NCBI GenBank assembly: GCA_022360815.1
Contig: JAKSCC010000181.1
Coordinates: 1 to 41,377, forward strand
Length of the DNA: 41,377 nucleotides
Direction of reading: 5' to 3'
From: Desulfobacterales bacterium
GTDB lineage: Bacteria; Desulfobacterota; Desulfobacteria; Desulfobacterales; Desulfolunaceae
This document shows positions 16,122 to 24,112 of this stretch, piece by piece. Under the pieces are notes generated by a model. That model ran no database searches. It saw only the letters and a list, made by a program, of their open reading frames with translations, and had not been told where the DNA came from. Position 1 is the stretch's first letter. Every line of letters starts with the position of its first letter. The position numbers and the translations under genes are program-made.

Positions 16122-18833
16122 ATGAGATCCCCCTTTGTCACCGGCCAGAGATGGGCCAGCGAAACCGAGCCTGAACTGGGCCTTGGCTCGGTTTCAGAAA
16201 CAGACGGCCGCCGCGTCTCCATTTTTTTTCAAGGATCCCAGTGCACACGCATCTATGCAGCAGCAGCTGCCCCCTTGCAACGCATCATCTTCAAAGAGGG
16301 AGAGATGATTACAACCTGTGATGGTGAAAAATTTTCCGTCACATCGGTTTTTGAAACAAAGGGGCTTATCACCTATGGCATCAAAGGCGGCACCATTTCA
16401 GAGACCCATCTTTCCCATACATTAAGTGCACCCGGTCCCCTGGCACAGCTTAAAAACGGACGCTATGACACCCCTGGCCGATTTGATCTAAGAGCCCAAG
16501 CCCTGACCCTTCGCATGGCCTCTATGGCCTCTCCTGTTCGCGGGTTTCTCGGAGGACGTGTGGATACGATCTCCCACCAGCTCCACATCGCTCAAGAGGT
16601 TTCAAGCCGTCATATGCCTCGGGTCCTCCTGGCCGATGAGGTGGGCCTTGGAAAAACCATTGAAGCGTGCCTTATCCTGCACCGGCTGATTCTCACCGAA
16701 CGCATAAGCCGCGTACTCATTCTGGTGCCCGACGCCCTGGTTCATCAATGGTTTGTTGAACTTCTGCGCCGCTTTAACCTTCACTTCCGCATTGCAGACG
16801 AAGCTCACCTGAATGAGATGGAGCAGGGGAGCCAAGAAACCAACCCCTTTGAAGAAGACCAGCTTTTTATATCCGGTATTTCCGGTTTTCAACGAAAAAA
16901 AAGACAAATCCAAGCCCTGGAGGCTCACTTTGACATGGTTGTTGTGGATGAGTCCCACCATATCCACCCGACACATGAACTCTTTTCTTTTTTAGAAAAG
17001 CTGGGCCAAAAGGCAAAAGGACTTCTCCTTCTTTCCGCCACTCCGGAACAGCTGGGAGAAGAGACTCATTTCTCCCTTCTCAGGCTTTTGGATCCCATGC
17101 GCTACCCCAATCTTGACACCTTTCAAAAAGCCCAGAAAAACCATGCTGAAGTGGCTGGCCTTGCCAATAAACTTTTAAAAAATGTTGCTTTGAATCGTCA
17201 GGAAGAAAAAAAGATAAAATCTCTTCTTCCCCCCCATGCTGAGGCAAATCGTGAGGCTGCCATCAACGCCCTGGTGGACTGCCACGGCCCGGGACGGGTC
17301 ATCTTTCGAAATACCAGAAAGCAGATCACAGGCTTTCCCAAAAGACGCCTTCTTGCCCACAGCCTTGACACTTCAACTTCCCAGACTCTCCAAATGGAAA
17401 AACAGCCGGAAATTCTCTGGCTTGCCTCTTTTTTAAAGGAAACGCCAGATGAAAAGGCTCTTCTCATCTGCCAAAGCAAAAAGACCGCTCAAAAGATTGC
17501 AGAGACTCTATCGACTCACCTCACCGTCAAGACTGCCCTCTTCCATGAAGGGCTTACCCTTCTTCAAAGGGATCGAAACGCCGCCTGGTTTGCCGAAAAA
17601 AACGGAGCCAGACTTCTCATCTCTTCGGAAATTGGAAGCGAGGGGCGAAACTTTCAATTTGCTCGGCACCTCATTCTTTTTGACCTGCCCTCAAACCCTG
17701 AAAAGCTGGAGCAACGCATCGGGCGACTGGATCGCATTGGTCAACAACACGACATCTTGATTCACGTTCCCTTTGTAAAGGAGAGCGCCTCAGAGCTTCT
17801 TCTCAGGTGGTATGAGGCCACTGGCATCTTTTCTGGATCGGTGCCCTGCCTCCACCAGCTTGGAGAGGCTTTTGGCAAAAAGACCAACGAGCTGGCCAAT
17901 CAACCCTTCAGAAAAGGCGCTTTCCCCCAAAAAAAGCTCGACACCCTTATCAAAGAGACATCCCAATTAAGGGTCTCTCTTGAGTCCGAGTTTGAAAAAG
18001 GTCGTGACCGTCTTCTTGAGATGAGCGCCCACCGTCCTGAAAAGGTAAAAAAGCTGATTGCCCAGATCAAAAAGGAGGGCAAAAACGAAGCGCTTGAACC
18101 TTTGATGATTGACATTCTCGAAGCCCACGGGGTTGAGGTTGATGAGGCCATGCCGAACATCTTAAAACTCACCTTTACCGAGAACACAGCCCTTGCTCTG
18201 CCACCGCTCAAACGAAACCCTGTCTTTGTCACGTTTCACCGTCCCACAGCCTTGAAACGGGAAGACCTGGAATTTCTTACCACCGACCACCCTCTGGTCT
18301 CTGGAGCACTGGAGTCTCTTATGGGTTCTGAAACCGGGCGGTCATCGTTTGGAATTTTGCACGAAAGTCCTGAAGCCGGCCTGCGGATGGAAGCCCTTTT
18401 TGTACCAGAATGCGTGGCACCGGCCCATCTTGGTGTTCAACGATTTCTTCCCAAAGCCCCCATCGCCACCATAGTGGACCATGAGGGAGATCCTGCACAA
18501 AAGAGTTGGAGCAAGTCCGAAATTGCCCCCCTTTCCCCGGCAATCCTTGAGGCAAACCCGACCCTTTCGCAAGAGATTTTGCCATCCATGGAAAAGATGT
18601 GCCACCACCTTACGGAGAAAAAACGCCAACAGATATCACAGGAAGCCCTTTCTGCCATGAAGCGCTTCTACGATGCCGAGATTGATCGCGCTCGCTATCT
18701 CATGGAGAAGAACCCTTCCGTCTCAAAAGATGAACTCCACGGGCTTATCCAGGAGAAAAAAGCCCTGAGCAAAGCCCTTGGCACCCTTCGTCTCAGGCTC
18801 GACGCCCTTCAGGTTCTGCTTATGCAGCCTTGA
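16122..18833 (+). CDS. rapA: RapA-like Swi2/Snf2 ATPase (RNA polymerase-associated)
   Basis: RapA recycles stalled or post-termination RNA polymerase. The 903-residue protein (E. coli RapA has 968) has an N-terminal ~110-residue region. The first ATPase lobe carries Walker A ADEVGLGKT (171-179), LLSATP and a motif II written DESHH where E. coli has DEAHH. The second lobe has SSEIGSEGRNFQFA and QRIGRLDRIGQQ. A C-terminal ~330-residue region shows RapA-type spacers (GARL, LEQR, MEALFVPE). The coiled end (~840-900) is typical. It is monocistronic, with a strong terminator 8 nt after the stop. A different Snf2 subfamily member cannot be excluded, but RIGRLDRIGQ favours RapA. Confidence 0.9.
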   Translation: MRSPFVTGQRWASETEPELGLGSVSETDGRRVSIFFQGSQCTRIYAAAAAPLQRIIFKEGEMITTCDGEKFSVTSVFETKGLITYGIKGGTISETHLSHTLSAPGPLAQLKNGRYDTPGRFDLRAQALTLRMASMASPVRGFLGGRVDTISHQLHIAQEVSSRHMPRVLLADEVGLGKTIEACLILHRLILTERISRVLILVPDALVHQWFVELLRRFNLHFRIADEAHLNEMEQGSQETNPFEEDQLFISGISGFQRKKRQIQALEAHFDMVVVDESHHIHPTHELFSFLEKLGQKAKGLLLLSATPEQLGEETHFSLLRLLDPMRYPNLDTFQKAQKNHAEVAGLANKLLKNVALNRQEEKKIKSLLPPHAEANREAAINALVDCHGPGRVIFRNTRKQITGFPKRRLLAHSLDTSTSQTLQMEKQPEILWLASFLKETPDEKALLICQSKKTAQKIAETLSTHLTVKTALFHEGLTLLQRDRNAAWFAEKNGARLLISSEIGSEGRNFQFARHLILFDLPSNPEKLEQRIGRLDRIGQQHDILIHVPFVKESASELLLRWYEATGIFSGSVPCLHQLGEAFGKKTNELANQPFRKGAFPQKKLDTLIKETSQLRVSLESEFEKGRDRLLEMSAHRPEKVKKLIAQIKKEGKNEALEPLMIDILEAHGVEVDEAMPNILKLTFTENTALALPPLKRNPVFVTFHRPTALKREDLEFLTTDHPLVSGALESLMGSETGRSSFGILHESPEAGLRMEALFVPECVAPAHLGVQRFLPKAPIATIVDHEGDPAQKSWSKSEIAPLSPAILEANPTLSQEILPSMEKMCHHLTEKKRQQISQEALSAMKRFYDAEIDRARYLMEKNPSVSKDELHGLIQEKKALSKALGTLRLRLDALQVLLMQP

Positions 18834-18840
18834 TCCAAAG

Positions 18841-18888
18841 AAAAAAAGCCCCGCCCATGGGTAACACGCCACAAGCGGGGCTTTTTTT
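18841..18888. terminator. Bidirectional terminator between rapA and the DHH-CBS gene
   Basis: AAGCCCCGC (18846-18854) pairs with GCGGGGCTT (18875-18883) and is flanked by seven A on the left and seven T on the right. It can serve both converging genes. Confidence 0.85.
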
Positions 18889-18929
18889 CATATGTTTATC
18901 TCACCCTAAAGACTTGCTACTCTTTTTAT

Positions 18930-20231
18930 TTAATCTGGCACCAAGTCATAGTAGTAGCGCATCACATCCGTTCGAGTCACAATGCCGATCATCTGCTCCT
19001 CTTCCACCACAGGCACACGCCCGATATCGTGTTTGATCATAAGCCGTGCCGCCTCCATGGGGCTTCGATCAGCACCGATTTGAATCACGCTGGGTGTCAT
19101 ATACGCCTTAACCGGGAACTTAAGCTGCGCCTTTTTGCGGAGCTTTTTAAAATCCCGCCGCGAGATCACCCCCACCACCTTTCCGTTATCGGTGACAGGT
19201 ACCCCTGTACATCCTTTCTGGCGAAGAAGAATCCCCAGATCTTCCATGCTGGTGGAGGCTTCTACTGAGACCACGGGAAAACTCATGATATCCCCCAAGC
19301 GCACCGAAGAGGTCTGCTCAGTCTCAATGAGATTGATAATCATCTCAAAAACGGCATCAGGATTATAAAAATCGGATTTAAACTGCGCCGACCCTGCACC
19401 GGGGTGCCCGCCACCCCCCAAGTTCCGCATCAGTTTTCCTACGTCCAAAGAGTCGGACTTGCTTCGGCCAATGACCATGCATTTGCCGCCCTCCTCATCA
19501 TAAAAAATCCCAAAACCAGCGTCGCTGCTCTCCAGATCGAGAAACATATTGACCACCACCGAAAGATTGGGAACATACCCACGTATTTCAGACGCAGCAA
19601 AAGAGAGGGTGTATCCATTCACCTTTTTACGCAGAGGTTTTTTCATCATTTCAAAAAGAAGCGACTTCTGCTCCTCGCCATACACCTGACGCCTGAACTG
19701 AGCGACCACATTCAAGTCGGCCTTGCGATCCAGAAGCCAGGCAACCGCTCGAGCATCTTCCGGGGTAGTGGCTGGAAAAGAGAGATTTCCTGTGTCTTCA
19801 TAGATACCAAGCAAAAAAAGCGTGGCCAGCATGGGAGTCAGCACGGTTCGACGCTTCTCAAGCTCTCCCACAAGAAGGGTGACTCCTGCACCGAGCCCTT
19901 CGTTGTGCAACTCGTCGGCAACCATATCTCCGGGTGCATGATGATCCCAAATATGAATGGAGAGATCCGATCTCTCTTTTAAGGGGGCAAAGCCCTCCAG
20001 ACGACTCCAGGAGCCGGCATCCACCACAATAAGGCGGGTTACGTCCTCAAGATTGATCTCTCGAGGGTGCAGCATGTCAAAAAGGTCTTTATGGATGGAC
20101 ATGAAGGCACGAACATTGGCATTCACGCTTTTGGGAAGAACCGGAACAGCATCCGGATAGATCAGTGTGGCAGCAACAAGGGAAGCCAGGGCGTCAAAAT
20201 CCGAGCCCTTGTGGGTGGTGACAATCTCCAT
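18930..20231 (-). CDS. DHH/DHHA1 phosphoesterase with a CBS pair
   Basis: The ATG at 20231 (AGGAG at 7 nt) gives 433 residues; a longer frame starts 7 codons earlier without support. The DHH domain shows THKGSDFDALAS, VVDAG, the DHH triad in WDHHAPGD and GIYEDTGNL. The DHHA1 part carries GGGGHPGAGSAQF. Two CBS domains follow (~300-360 and ~370-430, each ending in a GVISRRDF or GIVTRTDV block). DHH proteins hydrolyse phosphodiesters such as nanoRNA or c-di-AMP; CBS pairs bind adenosyl ligands. Relatives often carry a C-terminal tRNA nucleotidyltransferase, absent here because the stop comes just 42 nt before the terminator. Confidence 0.87.
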   Translation of the reverse strand: MEIVTTHKGSDFDALASLVAATLIYPDAVPVLPKSVNANVRAFMSIHKDLFDMLHPREINLEDVTRLIVVDAGSWSRLEGFAPLKERSDLSIHIWDHHAPGDMVADELHNEGLGAGVTLLVGELEKRRTVLTPMLATLFLLGIYEDTGNLSFPATTPEDARAVAWLLDRKADLNVVAQFRRQVYGEEQKSLLFEMMKKPLRKKVNGYTLSFAASEIRGYVPNLSVVVNMFLDLESSDAGFGIFYDEEGGKCMVIGRSKSDSLDVGKLMRNLGGGGHPGAGSAQFKSDFYNPDAVFEMIINLIETEQTSSVRLGDIMSFPVVSVEASTSMEDLGILLRQKGCTGVPVTDNGKVVGVISRRDFKKLRKKAQLKFPVKAYMTPSVIQIGADRSPMEAARLMIKHDIGRVPVVEEEQMIGIVTRTDVMRYYYDLVPD

Positions 20232-20587
20232 GAATATCTCCTGAAATGGCACTCAACTTTAAAGCCTGCATCCTTTTTTCGATACTGTATCAGCCCTTTT
20301 TCCAGAAAGGTATGCTTTTTTGTGCCTCTGCGGGGTGCAAATATCGCAAGCAAATACTGCGCATTTCCGCAACAGACTCAACAAATTCTGCCTCTAAATC
20401 CTAAAATTTTATAAAATACCGCCATAATCATGGACTTTCAATCCAAATTTTGAGGATTCACCCCTTCTATATTTTCTAACATTGCGGTTTTCATCACTCC
20501 TAAAAAATAGGACGCCCCATAGCCAATCCACCCAGCATCAACACGGCACCCTCCCTTTATTTTTAAAGTATTCATCCCACCTCATCC
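20232..20587. other. Intergenic region upstream of the DHH-CBS gene
   Basis: This A/T-rich stretch separates the divergent DHH-CBS gene from the candidate RNA. It should contain the DHH-CBS promoter, but no clear hexamers stand out. No gene is supported. Confidence 0.4.
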
Positions 20588-20715
20588 GTGCTACATAGGG
20601 GAGGCCTTGCTGTCTCATACGGGACACCTTCCTTGCAATTCGGTGCCCTGAGTCCTTTTCGACTTCGTATTTACGCAGTTAAGGCACCGATATCCGGCCT
20701 TGCGACCCCTTTTTT
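20588..20715 (+). ncRNA. Candidate structured small RNA ending in a T-run, upstream of the ACT gene
   Basis: A closing stem pairs GGGGAGGCC (20598-20606) with GGCCT (20696-20700) and CCCC (20706-20709), with a 5-nt bulge on the 3' side. Inside are two arms. Arm one: TTGC (20607-20610)/GCAA (20635-20638) carrying TGTCTC (20611-20616)/GGGACA (20621-20626). Arm two: TCGGTGCC (20640-20647)/GGCACCGA (20683-20690), a perfect 8-bp stem. Six T follow at 20710-20715. The 5' end is a guess (GTGCTA). It fits no family I can name with certainty. The 5' GTGCTA...GGGGAGG recalls the SRP RNA Alu domain, but the GGAA tetraloop domain is missing. It might also be a leader attenuator for the ACT/UPF0210 genes. 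Confidence 0.5.
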
Positions 20716-20769
20716 CCATGGTATGAAAGAGCAGTCCAGGCCAAAACACCACCAAGTCAGGTATCCAGC

Positions 20770-21321
20770 ATGAGTAAAAACATCATTACCGTCATCGGCA
20801 AAGACCGTCCCGGCATCGTCTCCTCTGTCGCCGGCGCCCTTCTCCAATTGGGCTGCAACATCGAAAATGTCAGCCAAACCATTCTCCAAGGTGAATTTGC
20901 CGGAATTTACATCGTCTCCAAGCCCAACGGCCAGAGTGCCGATGAGTTCTGCAGCGCATTCCTCGACATCTTTGATGAAGAGGGGCTTCAGGTTCACGCC
21001 AAACCCATGGCTCAGGAGGATACCAGGCCGGAACCTTCGGGCGAGCATTTTATGATCACCACCATCGGACCGGATAACAAAGGCCTGGTTCACGATATTT
21101 CCAGTGTTATTGCCGAAGCTGGCGTCAACATCATCAACTTAAAAGCGGTGTTTGAAGGAGGAGACACTCCGGAGAAAAACATCATGGTGTACGAGGTGCT
21201 TGTCCCCGACACTCTGGACAGAAGTGCCTTTGCTGGCCAGCTCAAAGAGAGAGCCACTCGCCTGGGCCTTGCTCTTACCTTTCAACACAAGAATATCTTT
21301 GACACGGTCAACCGCATCTGA
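20770..21321 (+). CDS. Tandem ACT-domain protein (GcvR-like)
   Basis: The 183-residue protein holds two ACT domains: residues ~4-80 (ITVIGKDRPGIVSSVAGALLQLGCNIENVS) and ~93-170 (MITTIGPDNKGLVHDISSVIAEAGVNIINL). ACT domains bind amino acids as regulators. GcvR, of similar length, controls the glycine cleavage regulator in E. coli. The gene lies 47 nt upstream of a UPF0210 gene. That pair is usually seen with a single-ACT UPF0237 protein, so this could be its double-domain counterpart. Confidence 0.88.
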   Translation: MSKNIITVIGKDRPGIVSSVAGALLQLGCNIENVSQTILQGEFAGIYIVSKPNGQSADEFCSAFLDIFDEEGLQVHAKPMAQEDTRPEPSGEHFMITTIGPDNKGLVHDISSVIAEAGVNIINLKAVFEGGDTPEKNIMVYEVLVPDTLDRSAFAGQLKERATRLGLALTFQHKNIFDTVNRI

Positions 21322-21368
21322 TGACGGGTTTCCTTTTGAATTAAAAAGACTCACAGGACTTATAAAAC

Positions 21369-22742
21369 ATGCTCAACGAAAGCGAACTGATATCAACGGT
21401 TGAGATGCTCAAATACGAGCACCTTGACGTGCGAACCGTCACCCTGGGTATCAATCTTTTTGACTGTGCCTCAAATGATCTGGAGATATTTAAAGCCAAT
21501 ATCCGTAAAAAGATCACAACCCTTGCAAAAGAGTTGGTGCCCACCTGCAATGCCATCGGAGAAAAATACGGCATTGAGGTGGTGAACAAACGCATCTCCA
21601 TCAGCCCTATTGGGGTGGTGGCAGCCCCTTTTAATGCCTCTGAAATGGTAGAGATTGCCAAAACCTTAAACGAAATCGCCATTGAAGTGGGGGTCGACTT
21701 TATCGGAGGATTTTCCGCTTTGGTGGAAAAGGGCATGGCAAACGGCGACCGGGCCCTCATTGAAGCCATCCCTGAAGCCCTTACCCAAACCGAGCGCATC
21801 TGCGCCTCAGTCAATGTGGGCTCCACCCGTGCGGGCATCAACATGGACGCGGTGCTCCTCATGGCCCAGGCCATCAAAAAGGGGGCCGAACTCACTGCAG
21901 ACTTGGATGGCCTGGCCGCCGCCAAACTCTGCGTTTTCTGTAACATTCCCCAAGATGTTCCCTTTATGGCCGGTGCCTACCTGGGGGTTGGAGAGGCTGA
22001 TGCCGTCATCAACGTGGGCGTCAGCGGCCCCGGTGTGGTCAAGCGGGCTATTGACCGTGCCGTCGAAGCCAACAAAACGCTGGATTTGGGCCAAATTGCC
22101 GAAATCATCAAACGTACCGCCTGCAAAGTCACCCGCGTGGGCGAGCTAATCGGGCGAGAGGTGGCCGATACCCTTCAGATCCCCTTTGGCGTGGTGGATC
22201 TCTCTTTGGCCCCCACCCCCACCGTGGGCGACAGCGTGGGCGAAATTTTCCAGAGCCTGGGCCTTATCAGTATCGGCACTCCGGGTAGCACGGCGGCCCT
22301 TGCCATGTTAAATGATGCCGTTAAAAAAGGCGGGGCCTTTGCCAGCTCCCACGTGGGCGGACTTTCAGGAGCCTTTATTCCGGTAAGTGAGGATTTGAAT
22401 ATTGAAGAGGCCTGCAAAAAAGGATTTCTCAACATCGAAAAGCTGGAGGCCATGACCTGCGTCTGCTCGGTGGGTCTTGATATGGTCGCCATTCCCGGGG
22501 CCACATCCGAAGAGACAATAGCCGGCATTATTGCCGATGAAATGGCCATTGGCATGATCAACAACAAAACCACTGCCTGCCGGCTGATTCCGGTTCCCGG
22601 CAAAGTCGCCGGGGAAAATGCCCATTTCGGCGGTCTTTTGGGGCATGCCACCATCATCGACGTCAAGAACTGTCAGGGCACCAACAACTTTGTCACCCAT
22701 GGTGGACGAATCCCCGCCCCCATACACAGCCTCAAAAACTGA
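21369..22742 (+). CDS. UPF0210 (DUF711, PFL-like) family protein
   Basis: The 457-residue protein matches UPF0210 over its whole length: VRTVTLGINLFDCAS, RISISPIGVVAAPF, DFIGGFSALVEKGM, NVGSTRAGINMDAV, a central ADAVINVGVSGPGVVKRAI glycine-rich stretch, and the C-terminal GKVAGENAHFGGLLGHA. The function is unproven; the fold is related to pyruvate formate-lyase-like glycyl-radical proteins. I see no glycyl-radical RVxG signature with confidence. Probably co-transcribed with the ACT gene, and closed by the hairpin at 22768-22816. Confidence 0.9.
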   Translation: MLNESELISTVEMLKYEHLDVRTVTLGINLFDCASNDLEIFKANIRKKITTLAKELVPTCNAIGEKYGIEVVNKRISISPIGVVAAPFNASEMVEIAKTLNEIAIEVGVDFIGGFSALVEKGMANGDRALIEAIPEALTQTERICASVNVGSTRAGINMDAVLLMAQAIKKGAELTADLDGLAAAKLCVFCNIPQDVPFMAGAYLGVGEADAVINVGVSGPGVVKRAIDRAVEANKTLDLGQIAEIIKRTACKVTRVGELIGREVADTLQIPFGVVDLSLAPTPTVGDSVGEIFQSLGLISIGTPGSTAALAMLNDAVKKGGAFASSHVGGLSGAFIPVSEDLNIEEACKKGFLNIEKLEAMTCVCSVGLDMVAIPGATSEETIAGIIADEMAIGMINNKTTACRLIPVPGKVAGENAHFGGLLGHATIIDVKNCQGTNNFVTHGGRIPAPIHSLKN

Positions 22743-22767
22743 TTTCACCAAAAAACCAAGCCCATCC

Positions 22768-22816
22768 AAAACAAAACCCTCGAAGTCATCCATCATGACT
22801 TCGAGGGTTTTGTTTT
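22768..22816. terminator. 22-bp perfect hairpin terminator, bidirectional
   Basis: The left arm at 22768-22789 is perfectly complementary to the right arm at 22795-22816 around a 5-nt loop (CCATC). The outer ends read AAAACAAAAC and GTTTTGTTTT. It serves UPF0210 on the plus strand and the CULT operon on the minus strand. Confidence 0.85.
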
Positions 22817-22835
22817 ACAGCTAACGACTTATCCA

Positions 22836-23321
22836 TCAATTCGAATCGCTCTTGTCTTCCTCCACCTCAAGGGCAGCCAGAATAAGACCCACAAAACGGT
22901 GCAACTTGGATTCAAAGAGCCACCCCATGTGGCCACCGCACCCTCCGCAAGCAGCCACACGCCACCGGTAACCGGGAAACCAGGAAAACTCGTCGGATGC
23001 ATGGCCATCAAACGTACACCCCGGCGCTTTTGAAAAACAGCCGATCTCAAAATAGAGTCCATGCGGATTTGTGAACCCGTGAATATGCGTTCCGGCCATT
23101 TCCACCCTTAAACTCTCATCAGCGATAACGTGCCTGCAAGCGGCACAGACAAGTCGAGCCCCTTCTTGTCCCCCCAAAGAGCTTTCAGTCTGCCCTTGAC
23201 GCTTTGGCCGTAAAAAGCTGCACCCCTTTTTTTGCCGACCCTTTCCTTTCCCTGGAGGGCACTTCATCCAAAGGGGCGTCTCTTGCTCCCATAAGACATT
23301 TTGCCCTCGACACACCTCCAT
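22836..23321 (-). CDS. CULT-domain protein (bacterial cereblon-like)
   Basis: The 161-residue protein has an unassigned basic N-terminus (~1-50) and a CULT domain (~55-150). CULT is the zinc-containing, thalidomide-binding fold of eukaryotic cereblon, also known as single-domain bacterial proteins. Zinc ligands C59, C62, C125 and C128 match human C323, C326, C391 and C394. The aromatic cage W114, W120 and W134 matches human W380, W386 and W400 with identical spacing from W114 on. NPHG and SWFPGY are conserved. A predicted ligand pocket for a cyclic imide or uracil-like group follows by homology; the natural bacterial ligand is unknown. The ATG overlaps the ttcA stop (TGATG), with GGGGAG upstream, so translation is coupled. 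An ATG one codon after a GTG is preferred. Confidence 0.85.
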   Translation of the reverse strand: MEVCRGQNVLWEQETPLWMKCPPGKGKGRQKKGCSFLRPKRQGQTESSLGGQEGARLVCAACRHVIADESLRVEMAGTHIHGFTNPHGLYFEIGCFSKAPGCTFDGHASDEFSWFPGYRWRVAACGGCGGHMGWLFESKLHRFVGLILAALEVEEDKSDSN

Positions 23322-24112
23322 CACACAGACTCCCCTCTGGAAAAGTCGTAGAGATCTCGATCAGCCAAATGCGAGGGCACCACATGCCCCATGGATGCAA
23401 GCACCCTTTCGACCCTACCGGGATGCTCTTTTCGCCAGGCCTTTAGCATCTCCTTAATCTCTCGCCGTTTCTCATTTTCGCCCACACCACAAAGGTCCCC
23501 CGGAGCTGTTTCATACCCACTTAAACGAATGTAGCGTGCGATCTCCTCTTCCGCCACATAGAGCATGGGCCGAATCAAGGTAATCTCACCTCCTCGAGTG
23601 GTAAGCCGTGGGGGCATCCCCTTTAAACTCGCTCCATAAAACATGTTAAGAAAGAGGGTCTCTACCATGTCGTCCATATGGTGCCCCAAGGCAAGGTGGG
23701 TAAACCCATGGGCTGAAGCATGGGCATAAAGCGCTCCCCGTCGAAGTCGTGAGCACAGGGTACACATCCTTTTACCATCGGGGCACTTCTCCTGAAGGGT
23801 CTTCCAGATATCTTGATGGATTGTGGTAAAGGGCAGATCAACAGTCTCCATATGGCGAGAAAGCAGCTCATCAGGAAACCCGGGAAATCCATGATCCAGA
23901 AAAATCACTTCCAGATCAAAATGAAAGGGACTCTGCTTTTTAAAAGCGGCCAGCAGGTCCACCAAAACCAATGAGTCTTTACCACCAGAGAGGCCCACCA
24001 GAACTCGGCTCCCCTCTTCGATCATGCGAAAATGACCGATGCCGCGACTCACACGCCGTACCAAATGCTTTAAAAGCTTTTTACGCTGCCGCGCCCTTAA
24101 AGCCTCACACAT
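23321..24112 (-). CDS. TtcA-like tRNA 2-thiocytidine synthetase
   Basis: TtcA thiolates cytidine 32 of tRNA using ATP and a 4Fe-4S cluster. This 263-residue protein shows the PP-loop SGGKDS (42-47) and the CTLCSRLRRG motif (C117, C120) that ligates the cluster. It also has GHHMDDMVETLFLNMFYG and a third cysteine C208 in GDLCG, where the family has PCNLCG. The PP-loop of other tRNA-modifying enzymes lacks this cysteine set. It overlaps its upstream gene by 8 nt and its downstream CULT gene by 1 nt. I do not give the symbol with certainty, because related TtcA-family proteins thiolate other positions. Confidence 0.85.
   Translation of the reverse strand: MCEALRARQRKKLLKHLVRRVSRGIGHFRMIEEGSRVLVGLSGGKDSLVLVDLLAAFKKQSPFHFDLEVIFLDHGFPGFPDELLSRHMETVDLPFTTIHQDIWKTLQEKCPDGKRMCTLCSRLRRGALYAHASAHGFTHLALGHHMDDMVETLFLNMFYGASLKGMPPRLTTRGGEITLIRPMLYVAEEEIARYIRLSGYETAPGDLCGVGENEKRREIKEMLKAWRKEHPGRVERVLASMGHVVPSHLADRDLYDFSRGESV

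Noticed and set aside
19404-19982. 192-residue plus-strand frame
   Set aside because: It is antisense to the DHH-CBS gene, which has complete family motifs and a ribosome binding site.
20590-20773. Possible 61-residue protein or SRP RNA at this spot
   Set aside because: The short frame lies inside the strongly paired region. SRP RNA was considered because of GTGCTA...GGGGAGG, but the conserved GGTCAGGTCC/GGAAGGAAGCAGC S-domain sequence is absent.
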